Part shown: positions 9,224 to 17,841 of the stretch, piece after piece
How positions within the stretch are numbered: the stretch's first letter is position 1
Layout: each line of letters starts with the position of its first letter
Assembly: GCA_016291135.1 (NCBI GenBank)
Contig: JAEFAE010000003.1
Location: forward strand, 20,516-84,515
DNA from: Bacteroidales bacterium
GTDB lineage: Bacteria; Bacteroidota; Bacteroidia; Bacteroidales; F082
Direction of reading: 5' to 3'
Length of the DNA stretch: 64,000 nt
Program-made: the position numbers and the translations under genes
Notes under the pieces: generated by a model
What the model was told of the DNA's origin: nothing
The model's database searches: none
What the model saw: only the letters and a program-made list of their open reading frames with translations

Positions 9224-10264
9224 ATGAAAAAAGGACTTCTGATACTGACCCTTTGCTGTCTGTGGCTGACGCTTCCGTTGCGTGCCCAGGAAACCAATGG
9301 CACCTTTGCCTTCCTGAAGGCGACCAACTCGGCTCGTGTGGCTGCGTTGGGCGGCCTGCCGCTTCCCATGATGGACGGCGACATCCAGACCGCGGTGTTC
9401 AATCCCGCCACTATTGGGGAGGAGATGCACAACAGGGTCGGGCTCTCCTACGTGGACTATTTCGCGGACATCAATTTCGGTACGGCCCAGTATGCCCGAA
9501 GCTTCGACAAGTTCGGAAGCTATGCCGCCACGGTGCAGTTCCACAACTACGGCAAGTTCCAGGAGACCACGGAGAGCGGCCTCGGAACGGGTGTCGCCTT
9601 CACAGGTTCCGACTATGCCGTGCAGCTGGGTTGGGGCCGCCGCCTCACCCCGCATTGGAGCATCGGCGCCTCTTTGAAATATGCTGGTCTGCAGTATGAG
9701 CAATATGCCGCCGGCGCCCTGGCTGTCGATGTGGCAGGTGCCTATCGTAGCGATGGCGGATGGCTCTTTGCGTTGACGGCCCGGAACATTGGAACCCAGC
9801 TGTTCAACCAGTTCGACGACCGGAGGGTGCGCCTGCCTTTCGAGATGGATTTCGGGGTCTCGAAACACCTCGACCACCTGCCATTGACGGTGTACTTCTG
9901 GTACGACGACCTCCAACAGTGGAACAAGTTGTATGACGATCCCCTCGATTTGGAAGGCAATGTCGATCCTTTCACGGGCGAGGTGCAACAAGAGAGCGCC
10001 GTGGCGCATGTCGCCAAGAACATCGCCTGCCACTTGGTGGTGGCCGGCGAGCTCAGCCTAGGGAAGAACCTGATGTTGCGTGCCGCGTACAACTACGGTC
10101 AACGCCATGCGATGGACGTGCCTTCGGAACGGACCCTGGTCGGCTTCTCGGCCGGTTTCGCCGTCAAGGTCAAGATGTTCCAGCTCAGCTATGCCCGGGC
10201 CCGCTCCAACATCAACGCCTCGCCGAACTACCTCACCCTCACCATGGACCTCAACCAGTTCTAA
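9224..10264 (+). CDS. porQ: Type IX secretion system protein PorQ-like
   Basis: Signal peptide; TNGTFAFLKATNSARVAALGGLPLPMMDGDIQTAVFNPA; beta-barrel-like. Confidence 0.8.
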   Translation: MKKGLLILTLCCLWLTLPLRAQETNGTFAFLKATNSARVAALGGLPLPMMDGDIQTAVFNPATIGEEMHNRVGLSYVDYFADINFGTAQYARSFDKFGSYAATVQFHNYGKFQETTESGLGTGVAFTGSDYAVQLGWGRRLTPHWSIGASLKYAGLQYEQYAAGALAVDVAGAYRSDGGWLFALTARNIGTQLFNQFDDRRVRLPFEMDFGVSKHLDHLPLTVYFWYDDLQQWNKLYDDPLDLEGNVDPFTGEVQQESAVAHVAKNIACHLVVAGELSLGKNLMLRAAYNYGQRHAMDVPSERTLVGFSAGFAVKVKMFQLSYARARSNINASPNYLTLTMDLNQF

Positions 10265-11374
10265 ATGTACCTGAAGGAGTTGAGACTGGCCAATTTCAAG
10301 AACTGCGAATCCGCCGAGTTGGCGTTTTCGGAGAAGGTAAACTGTTTGGTGGGCCTCAACGGTGCCGGCAAGACCAACGTCCTTGACGCCATCTATTATC
10401 TCTCGTTTTGCAAGAGTTTCTTCAATGCGGCCGACAAGCTGAACATCCGGCACGACCAGGACTTTTTCAGTATCCATGGGGTGTATGGCTTCGACGACAA
10501 GGAGGACGAGTGGGTGTCTTGTGTGCAGAAACGCGACGCCAAGAAGTCGTTCAAGCGCAACAAGAAGGAATACGACCGGCTGGCGGACCACATCGGACGC
10601 ATCCCGCTGGTGATGATCTCGCCCTACGACCGCGACCTGATCAACGAGGGGAGCGACCTGCGGCGGAAGTTTATCGACGGGGTGATCTCCCAGTTCGATC
10701 CGCAGTATCTCGCCGCCCTGTTGAAATACAACCGTGCCTTGCTGCAACGCAACATGCAGCTGCGCCAGTTTGCCGAGTCTCGCCAGTTTGACGCCGCTTT
10801 GCTGGGCCTTTGGGACGACCAGCTCTGTGTGGCGGCCGACGCCATCCATGACAAGCGGCGCCGGTTCCTGGAGGAGTTCCGTCCCATCTTCCAACACTAC
10901 TATGAGGTGGTGTCTGGAGGCAAGGAACAGGTGGCGGTGGGCTACCAGTCGCGTCTCGACGCCAAGCCCTTGCGCGAGCTGCTCGGGGAGAGCCTCCCGC
11001 AGGACCGCGCCTCCTGCTATACCAACGTGGGCATCCACAAGGACGACTTGGACTTCCAGCTCGACGGCCATCCCCTCAAGAAGTTTGGTTCCCAGGGACA
11101 GCAGAAGTCGTTTGTGGTCTCCGTCCGCCTGGCCCAGTTCGAATACAATTACCAGAAGATCGGTTACAAGCCCATCCTCTTGCTGGACGACATCTTCGAC
11201 AAGCTCGACGATCAGCGGGTGATGAAGCTGGTGCGCCTGGTGGGCGACAACCATTTCGGGCAGGTGTTCATCACCGACACGCAGCGCCAACGGGTGGAAC
11301 GCCTGTTCGACGACACCGACATCCAACATCGCATCTTCGAAGTGGAATCCGGCCAAATCCATCCCATGCCATGA
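10265..11374 (+). CDS. recF: DNA replication and repair protein RecF
   Basis: MYLKELRLANFKNCESAELAFSEKVNCLVGLNGAGKTNVLDAIYYLSFCKSFF; FGSQGQQKSFVVSVRLAQ; LLLDDIFDKLDDQR. ATG directly follows the porQ TAA. Confidence 0.97.
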   Translation: MYLKELRLANFKNCESAELAFSEKVNCLVGLNGAGKTNVLDAIYYLSFCKSFFNAADKLNIRHDQDFFSIHGVYGFDDKEDEWVSCVQKRDAKKSFKRNKKEYDRLADHIGRIPLVMISPYDRDLINEGSDLRRKFIDGVISQFDPQYLAALLKYNRALLQRNMQLRQFAESRQFDAALLGLWDDQLCVAADAIHDKRRRFLEEFRPIFQHYYEVVSGGKEQVAVGYQSRLDAKPLRELLGESLPQDRASCYTNVGIHKDDLDFQLDGHPLKKFGSQGQQKSFVVSVRLAQFEYNYQKIGYKPILLLDDIFDKLDDQRVMKLVRLVGDNHFGQVFITDTQRQRVERLFDDTDIQHRIFEVESGQIHPMP

Positions 11375-11661
11375 ACGATCCCAACCAGAACACCATCGGG
11401 GAACTGATCAAGGCGTTCTACGAGGAACGCAAGGGCCCTGGCTATCTCGACGAGGTCAAGGTGGTCAAGGGATGGCCGGAAGTGGTGGGTCCGTTCATCG
11501 CACACCATACCCGGGAGGTGAACGTGCGCAACGGAGTGTTGTATGTGCGTCTGACTTCCGACAGCCTCCGCACGGAACTCAGCTATTCCAAGTCGGTCTT
11601 GCTCAAGCATCTCAACGAATTGGTGGGCTATCCACTGCTTTCCGACATCGTTTTTCGTTGA
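11371..11661 (+). CDS. DUF721 (DciA-like) family protein
   Basis: 96 aa; IGELIKAFYEERKGPGYLDEVKVVKGWPEVVGPFIAHHTREV; ATGA overlap with recF. Confidence 0.8.
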   Translation: MNDPNQNTIGELIKAFYEERKGPGYLDEVKVVKGWPEVVGPFIAHHTREVNVRNGVLYVRLTSDSLRTELSYSKSVLLKHLNELVGYPLLSDIVFR

Positions 11662-11719
11662 TTTTGGCTTTTTTCGAGGAAAAATGCAGAAAAATAGCTT
11701 CACTTTCAACCCTTTTCCG

Positions 11720-11727
11720 TATTTTTG
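11720..11727 (+). promoter_or_regulatory. -7 box TATTTTTG upstream of efp
   Basis: TAnnTTTG match, 47 nt before the efp ATG. Confidence 0.4.
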
Positions 11728-11774
11728 CCCTTTAAATCGTTAATTTTTTAAATCATTAAATCTAAAAATCGAAT

Positions 11775-12338
11775 ATGCTTAGTCAAGATGTAAAGATCGG
11801 AAGTGCCATCCGTATGGACGGAAAGATTTATTTCTGCATCGACTTCCAACATGTCAAGCCTGGTAAAGGCAATACCATCATGCGTATCAAGCTGAAGGAC
11901 GTGCTCAGCGGCAATGTGCTAGAGAAGCGTTTCGACATCGGCGTGAAGCTGGAGGATGTCCGCGTGGAACACCGTCCCTATCAGTACCTCTATAAGGAAG
12001 GTGAAGACTTCATTTTCATGCACACCGAGACCTACGACCAGATTCCGATCGCGGGCGACAACATCACGGGTGTGAAGTTCATGAAGGAAAACGACATTGT
12101 CGATGTCGTTGTCGATGCCAGTACCGAGACCATCCTCTTCGCCGAAATGCCGGTGAAGACCGTGCTGAAGGTGACCTATACCGAACCAGGCGAAAAGGGC
12201 AATACCGCCACCAACGCGCTGAAGGAAGCCACCGTTGAGACCGGCGCCATGGTCCGTGTTCCGCTGTTCATCAACACCGATGACATGATCCGTGTGGATA
12301 CCCGTACCGGTGAGTATTGTGAACGTGTGAAGGCCTGA
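11775..12338 (+). CDS. efp: Elongation factor P
   Basis: DFQHVKPGKGNTIMRIKLKDVLSGNVLEKRF...FINTDDMIRVDTRTGEYCERV. Confidence 0.97.
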   Translation: MLSQDVKIGSAIRMDGKIYFCIDFQHVKPGKGNTIMRIKLKDVLSGNVLEKRFDIGVKLEDVRVEHRPYQYLYKEGEDFIFMHTETYDQIPIAGDNITGVKFMKENDIVDVVVDASTETILFAEMPVKTVLKVTYTEPGEKGNTATNALKEATVETGAMVRVPLFINTDDMIRVDTRTGEYCERVKA

Positions 12339-13282
12339 TGAAAATCAAGAAGACCACATTGAAGCATATCGCCGAGCTGATCGGCGCGCAATATGTCGGG
12401 AATCCGAACATGCCCGTCACCGGCTTCAACGAAATCCATAAGGTGGAAGCCGGTGATGTGACGTTCGTCGATCACCCGAAATATTATGGCAAAGCTTTGA
12501 ACTCAGCCGCCACTGTTGTGTTGATCAACAAACAGGTGGAGTGTCCCGAGGGCAAGGCTTTGCTCATTCATGACGATCCCTTCGACGCCTTCATCAAGGC
12601 GATGCGTCATTATCGTCCCTTGGAGCCCTGCTCGCAGGCCATCAGTCCTTCCGCCGAGATCGGGGAGGGGACCGTTATCATGCCGGGCAGCTTCGTGGGC
12701 AACCATGCCAAGATTGGGAAGAACTGCATCATCCATCCCAATGTCACCATCTACGACTACTGCGTGGTGGGTGACAACGTCGTGATCCACTCGGGCAGCG
12801 TCATCGGCGCCGATGCCTATTACTTCCAGCGTCGGGCCGACGGGTACAAGAAGTTCGAGTCGTTTGGCCGCGTGGTGATCGAAGACGATGTCGAGATCGG
12901 CGCCTTGTGCAGCATCGACAAGGGTGTGACTTCCGACACCACCATCCGCAAGGGCACCAAGATGGACAACCATTGCCAAGTCGGACATGACAGCTATATC
13001 GGCTGCAACTGCCTGATTGGGAGCCATGCCGCCATCGCCGGCGTCACCCGCATCGAGGACGACGTCATCCTGTGGGGACGTGTCTGCGTCAACAAGGACC
13101 TGGTGATCGGCGAGGGTGCCGTGGTATTGGCCACCTCGGCTGTCGACAAGAGCATCGAACCGGGCAAGGCCGTGTTCGGCGTGCCGGCCCAAGACGTCCG
13201 CAAGCAATGGCGCGAGCAGGCCGCCATGCGTAAGCTTCCCGATTTCCTGAAGGAATTCTATAAAAACAATCCCGACTTCTGA
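12338..13282 (+). CDS. lpxD: UDP-3-O-acylglucosamine N-acyltransferase (LpxD-like, left-handed beta-helix)
   Basis: Hexapeptide repeats; GDNVVIHSGSVIGADAYYFQRRADGYKKFESFGRVVIEDDVEIGALCSIDKGV; TGATG overlap with efp. Confidence 0.82.
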   Translation: MKIKKTTLKHIAELIGAQYVGNPNMPVTGFNEIHKVEAGDVTFVDHPKYYGKALNSAATVVLINKQVECPEGKALLIHDDPFDAFIKAMRHYRPLEPCSQAISPSAEIGEGTVIMPGSFVGNHAKIGKNCIIHPNVTIYDYCVVGDNVVIHSGSVIGADAYYFQRRADGYKKFESFGRVVIEDDVEIGALCSIDKGVTSDTTIRKGTKMDNHCQVGHDSYIGCNCLIGSHAAIAGVTRIEDDVILWGRVCVNKDLVIGEGAVVLATSAVDKSIEPGKAVFGVPAQDVRKQWREQAAMRKLPDFLKEFYKNNPDF

Positions 13283-13303
13283 TTTCTGTCTATTGACTTC
13301 TGA

Positions 13304-14743
13304 CTAGTATTGGTATGCCCCCAGGTCGGGTGTGCCCAGGCGGTTTGTGCCATCCAGGTCGTAAGGCACTTGGGTGGCGATGACCGGGTTTCCGGAACCG
13401 ACGGCAGGCGAAAGCACGTCGCTGAGATGGAAGTCGAAGTTGCGCGCATCCTTGAACAGGGGATCCTGGTTGAAGAGGCAACTGTTGAATCCGGGGCTGG
13501 TGCCTTGGAAGGTCTCCGTCTTGATCAGGCAGTGGTCGAACAGGTAGGTGGTGTCGACCGTCTGTCCGCTGAGGTCGGTGACGAACTCGTTTTTGGAGGC
13601 GCCATAGACGATGCTGTTGCCCATCTCGAAGTGGAAGGGGAACTCATTCCGTTGTTCCTCGTCGTCGTAATAGTTGTTGAACACCAAGGTGGGGTTGGTC
13701 CGCACGCTTTTCCACCAGTAGTTTCCGAAGGTGCAGTGTCGGAACACGTAGTCACCGCCGATCTGTACGGCACAGGCATACTGGCCGCAGTTGTCGACGA
13801 CAAGATTGTTGGCTTCGATGGCGTAATACAACGCATAGAGCCCCATGCCGGTGTGATTCTCGATGATGCAGTTGTTGAGGCGGAGGGCCGCTTGGGTGGC
13901 TTTTAGGAACGACTCGGCTTGGACGCCGATGTAGCCGTTTCGGATGATGGCGTGCTCGATGCGGTGATCCGCTCCGGGACGGCATTCCTGAAGCCAGATG
14001 CGGTCCCATTGTCCGGGCTCGTCCTGGAAAGCGCCTTCCAGCCGGTCGCCTTCGATGACGACGGGCTGTGTTGCCGTGCCTTCGACGATGAGCTGTCCTT
14101 CGCTCCACGAGACGATGCCGCTCTTGTCGTGGATATGGATGTGGGTGCCTTCATGGATGTGAAGGGTGCCCCAGGAATTGATCAGGGCGTAGCCATAGAT
14201 GACGTAGGGCAGCTCGTTGGTCCAGTGGGTGGTCTCAAGGCTGTCCGCTACGATGGTGTAGGGATAACGTAGCACCGACACGGTCTGGTCGCCGACGATG
14301 TAACGGGCGTTCTGTCCCCAGGCTACCAGCTTGATCTGCTGGACGTTGCCGTTGGTGACGAACAACAGGCTGTCTTCCACCACAAAAGGCGTGTTGGCAT
14401 CGGTCGGGTCGATGGTCACGGTGAGAAAGGTGTAGAGGCTGTCGTTGGCAGGGAGGATCTTGTCGTGAAACTCCGTGCCGGGGTCGCCGTCGAGGTTGAT
14501 CTTGAAACGCGACTGCTCGCCGCCCATGAGACGTACCTCACTGATCATGAGGTCTTGCGGGTAGGGGTTGTAGAGGACGAGATGGTGGGTCGAGGAGCCC
14601 AGGCTGGTAAACACCGTATCGAAGAGCACGGTGTCGACGGAAAACTGGAGCCGGTGGCTGGGGTCGTCGCTGATGGGGTTCTCCTGGCGGCAGGAGGACA
14701 GGGCCATGGCGAAACCGATCATGATCAGGAAAAAACGCTTCAT
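13304..14743 (-). CDS. Lipoprotein with right-handed parallel beta-helix
   Basis: MKRFFLIMIGFAMALSSC lipobox; polymorphic repeats (GTLHIHEGTHIHIH, NCIIENHTGMGLYALY). Confidence 0.75.
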   Translation of the reverse strand: MKRFFLIMIGFAMALSSCRQENPISDDPSHRLQFSVDTVLFDTVFTSLGSSTHHLVLYNPYPQDLMISEVRLMGGEQSRFKINLDGDPGTEFHDKILPANDSLYTFLTVTIDPTDANTPFVVEDSLLFVTNGNVQQIKLVAWGQNARYIVGDQTVSVLRYPYTIVADSLETTHWTNELPYVIYGYALINSWGTLHIHEGTHIHIHDKSGIVSWSEGQLIVEGTATQPVVIEGDRLEGAFQDEPGQWDRIWLQECRPGADHRIEHAIIRNGYIGVQAESFLKATQAALRLNNCIIENHTGMGLYALYYAIEANNLVVDNCGQYACAVQIGGDYVFRHCTFGNYWWKSVRTNPTLVFNNYYDDEEQRNEFPFHFEMGNSIVYGASKNEFVTDLSGQTVDTTYLFDHCLIKTETFQGTSPGFNSCLFNQDPLFKDARNFDFHLSDVLSPAVGSGNPVIATQVPYDLDGTNRLGTPDLGAYQY

Positions 14744-14799
14744 CGATGCAAATTTGGCACAAAAATAGCTATTTATTATTGATTTGGCTCAATAATAAC

Positions 14800-14807
14800 T
14801 ATCTTTG
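14800..14807 (+). promoter_or_regulatory. -7 box TATCTTTG
   Basis: TATCTTTGC 20 nt before ATG 14827. Confidence 0.4.
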
Positions 14808-14826
14808 CCGCAAAATAGTATCGACT

Positions 14827-15402
14827 ATGAAAAGAATCCTTGTCTTGGGCTCCCTGTTGTTGATGACGGTGCTCTGTGCGATGCCAGCCCTCGCACAACG
14901 TTTCGGCGCCCCCGAAACCATGAAGAACAAAATCGTCCTCGGAGGCGATATCGGTGCGAGCTACTACGGCCGCCATCTGTATTTCTCGCTGGCTCCCCAA
15001 GTGGGTTACCGCCTGACGCGCAACCTTGAGGTGGGAACGCGTTTGGGTTACAGCCTGAACTACTACTACGACTATGGCGCTTACGGCAGCTTCTTCAACC
15101 ATTATTTCAGCGGGGCGCTCTACGCCAACTACGAGATCTTCGCCGGCATCTATGCCCATGTCGAGGATGAAGAGGTGTGTCGCCTGGTCAGCGGGCCGGC
15201 CATCACCAGTGCCTCGACCCAATGGTACAACAGCCTGTTGGCAGGAATCGGATACCGTCAATACAGCAGTTCGCGGAGCTTCGTCTTCTATTCCTTGCTC
15301 TACGACATCTCGTATGACTATGTCACCGATGACAACCCATACATCAGCCCCTTTGTGGTGCGGGTAGGCGCCTGTTTTGCCTTGGATGGGAAAAAGAAGT
15401 GA
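14827..15402 (+). CDS. Outer-membrane beta-barrel protein, hypothetical
   Basis: Signal peptide ending PALAQ; alternating aromatic barrel pattern (LGYSLNYYYDYGAYGSFFNHYFSGALYANYEIFAGIYA). Confidence 0.65.
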   Translation: MKRILVLGSLLLMTVLCAMPALAQRFGAPETMKNKIVLGGDIGASYYGRHLYFSLAPQVGYRLTRNLEVGTRLGYSLNYYYDYGAYGSFFNHYFSGALYANYEIFAGIYAHVEDEEVCRLVSGPAITSASTQWYNSLLAGIGYRQYSSSRSFVFYSLLYDISYDYVTDDNPYISPFVVRVGACFALDGKKK

Positions 15403-15417
15403 TTTTTATGTTTTGTG

Positions 15418-15882
15418 ATGGAGAAGAAAAACAACAACACCGTCAATATCAAGAACAAGCGTGCCGAGCATGAGTATTTTTTGATGGACACGCTGACCGC
15501 CGGCCTGGTGCTGACCGGAACGGAGATCAAGTCGATCCGGAACGGGAAGGCCAGCCTAGCGGATGCCTATTGCATGTTCAAGGGAACGGAGCTGTTTGTG
15601 GTGGGCATGCACATCGCCGAGTACGACAAGGGCACCTACAACAACCACGACCCCAAGCGTGACCGCAAGTTGCTGCTGACGGCCCGTGAGCTCCGAAAGA
15701 TGAAGAACAAGGTCCAGGAGAAGGGCCTGACCATCATCCCGATACTGCTGTATATCAACGAGAAAGGCCTGGCCAAGCTCGATATCGCCTTGGCTCGGGG
15801 CAAACATTATTACGACAAGCGCGAGACCCTCAAGAACAAGGACTCGAAGCGCGATGTGGAAAAGCAATTGAAAGGATATTAA
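15418..15882 (+). CDS. smpB: SsrA-binding protein SmpB
   Basis: KNKRAEHEYFLMDTLTAGLVLTGTEIKSIRNGKASLADAYC...RKLLLTARELRKM. Confidence 0.97.
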   Translation: MEKKNNNTVNIKNKRAEHEYFLMDTLTAGLVLTGTEIKSIRNGKASLADAYCMFKGTELFVVGMHIAEYDKGTYNNHDPKRDRKLLLTARELRKMKNKVQEKGLTIIPILLYINEKGLAKLDIALARGKHYYDKRETLKNKDSKRDVEKQLKGY

Positions 15883-15883
15883 G

Positions 15884-16438
15884 ATGAAAAAGTGGATTAT
15901 TGTCGTCGCATTGCTGGTCTCGGGTGTCGTGTCGAAGGCCCAGGACGGCCGTGTCGCCGATGCCGGCGCCATCCAGTGGATGGGCTTCGAAGAAGCTGTC
16001 GCAGCCAGCGAGAAACAACCCAAGAAGATCTTTATCGACGTCTATACCGAATGGTGCGGCTGGTGCAAGAAGATGGACAAGACCACCTTTGTGGATCCCG
16101 CCGTGGCGAAATACATGAACGAGAACTATTATCCCGTGAAGTTCGATGCCGAGAGCAGCGAACCGGTGCATTACAAAGGGGTGGAGTTCGTCAAGGTGAT
16201 GCAGGCGCCCGGGAAGGGCGTGCACCAGCTGGCGGCCGCTTTGTTGCAGAACAAGCTGTCGTATCCTTCTTACGTGCTCTTGGATGAGGAACAGAAGCTG
16301 TTGCAGGTGATTCCGGGCTACCAGGAGGCCAAGATGTTTCTTCCTATCTTGCATTTCTTTGGAGACGATGCCTACAAGACCACCCCGTGGGCGGACTATT
16401 ATGAGTCGTTCTCCCAGGGGGATGCGAAAAAAGAATAG
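15884..16438 (+). CDS. Periplasmic thioredoxin-like protein (WCGWCK)
   Basis: Signal peptide; KKIFIDVYTEWCGWCKKMDKTTFVDPAVAKYMNENYYPVKFDAE. Confidence 0.88.
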   Translation: MKKWIIVVALLVSGVVSKAQDGRVADAGAIQWMGFEEAVAASEKQPKKIFIDVYTEWCGWCKKMDKTTFVDPAVAKYMNENYYPVKFDAESSEPVHYKGVEFVKVMQAPGKGVHQLAAALLQNKLSYPSYVLLDEEQKLLQVIPGYQEAKMFLPILHFFGDDAYKTTPWADYYESFSQGDAKKE

Positions 16439-16471
16439 GGGGAAAGACCCGCCTGTATGAAATCATTTTAT

Positions 16472-16479
16472 TATCTTTG
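16472..16479 (+). promoter_or_regulatory. -7 box TATCTTTG
   Basis: TATCTTTGC 17 nt before ATG 16496. Confidence 0.4.
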
Positions 16480-16495
16480 CCGAAAATTCCTTGGA

Positions 16496-16852
16496 ATGAA
16501 AAAACTGTTGCTTGTGATCCTGCTGGTGTGCATGGGCCTGGGACTGGGTTCCTGCCAGAAATCCCGTTATTGCCAGTGCTATGCCATGGTCGAAGACGAG
16601 ACCGTGGCCTTTGGCGAGGAGCTGGACGTGGAGGACATGACGGCCTCGCAGCTCGACGCCTTGGACCAGCGCCATCGTTACAACCTCTTTGTGATCGAGC
16701 GTCAGAACTCGTGCGACGACAAGGAGAACGAGATCCAGGGCTGGGGACAGGTGGTATGCGAGGAAGTCGATCCCAAGATGGATGACAGCTGGTGGCGTAA
16801 CCTCTTCAACCGCAACAACAATAACAATAACAACAATTCCAACAACCATTAA
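16496..16852 (+). CDS. Small Cys-containing lipoprotein with Asn-rich tail
   Basis: MKKLLLVILLVCMGLGLGSC lipobox; mature CQKSRYCQC...NSCDD...QVVCEE; C-terminus NRNNNNNNNNSNNH. Confidence 0.65.
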   Translation: MKKLLLVILLVCMGLGLGSCQKSRYCQCYAMVEDETVAFGEELDVEDMTASQLDALDQRHRYNLFVIERQNSCDDKENEIQGWGQVVCEEVDPKMDDSWWRNLFNRNNNNNNNNSNNH

Positions 16853-16864
16853 TACGGACCGTCC

Positions 16865-17803
16865 TTGGACACTTCCTCCGTTACCGGTGCGCCCAGGAGG
16901 CTATTCCGAAGGGTTTTGAAAGTCCTGCTGGGCTTGCTTTTTGTGGTGTCGGCGGTCCTGAAAATCGTTGACATGGATCCCTTCGAGATCTATGTGTACA
17001 GCTATGGATTCTTTAGCCTAAATGTCAGTCTTGTGGTGGCGCGTCTTGCCATCGTCCTTGAATTGGTATTGGGCATTGCCTTGATTCTCAACTGGTTCCA
17101 TAAGTTGATCTGGTGGGGGAGCTTGTTGATGTTGTTGGGCTATACCGGGTTGATGGTCTATGCCTTGCTCCAGGGGCGGACCGACCACTGCCATTGCTTT
17201 GGCGACATTTTGCGCTTCGATCCCCTGCAGTCCTTGATCAAGAACCTGGTGTTGTTGCTTTGGTTGGCCTTGCTCTATCCGCTGAAGGGGCGGGGCTTTC
17301 GAGGGCAATGGCTGGCACTGTTGGGGTTGTCCCTTGCCTGTGCCTGTGCCGTCTTTGTGGTGTCGCCGCCCGACTTCCTGTTGCACAGTGAATCGGAGGG
17401 ACGTCAAGTCGATCCCGAGCGGTTGGAAACGATGCTCAGGCAATCTCCTTTGGCGGCACAACGACTCGACGAGGGCAAGAAGGTGGTGGGTGTCTTTTCG
17501 GCCGGTTGTGCGCTTTGCAGGATGACGGCTCGCAAGTTGAGCCTGATGCAGGCGTTCCATGGCTTCCCGGAGCAGGATGTCTGCTATGTCTTCATGGGAA
17601 AAGAGGCCGATGTGGAGGCTTTTTATGAAGCCGCAGAGTCTGCCAAGTTTCCTTTCGTGGTGATGGACAATCCGCTTCCGTTGCTTAAATTGGTCGATGG
17701 AAAGTTCCCTACGGTGTTGCTGTTGGAGGAGGGACGCGTGGTGCAGTTGTTCGGGTTCCGCGATCTGGATGAGACAGCGATAAAAAAATTCTTTGCCGAG
17801 TGA
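16865..17803 (+). CDS. MauE/DoxX-like membrane protein fused to a C-terminal thioredoxin-like domain (CALC)
   Basis: N-terminal TM helices with DHCHCFGDI; C-terminal KKVVGVFSAGCALCRMTARKLSLMQ...FPTVLLLEEGRVV. Confidence 0.75.
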   Translation: MDTSSVTGAPRRLFRRVLKVLLGLLFVVSAVLKIVDMDPFEIYVYSYGFFSLNVSLVVARLAIVLELVLGIALILNWFHKLIWWGSLLMLLGYTGLMVYALLQGRTDHCHCFGDILRFDPLQSLIKNLVLLLWLALLYPLKGRGFRGQWLALLGLSLACACAVFVVSPPDFLLHSESEGRQVDPERLETMLRQSPLAAQRLDEGKKVVGVFSAGCALCRMTARKLSLMQAFHGFPEQDVCYVFMGKEADVEAFYEAAESAKFPFVVMDNPLPLLKLVDGKFPTVLLLEEGRVVQLFGFRDLDETAIKKFFAE

Positions 17804-17824
17804 TTTTGGTCTCGGATTAATCAT

Positions 17825-17832
17825 TACATTTG
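17825..17832 (+). promoter_or_regulatory. -7 box TACATTTG, only 9 nt before the DUF1846 ATG
   Basis: TACATTTGC at 17825-17833, ATG at 17842. Confidence 0.4.
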
Positions 17833-17841
17833 CAATCCGTT

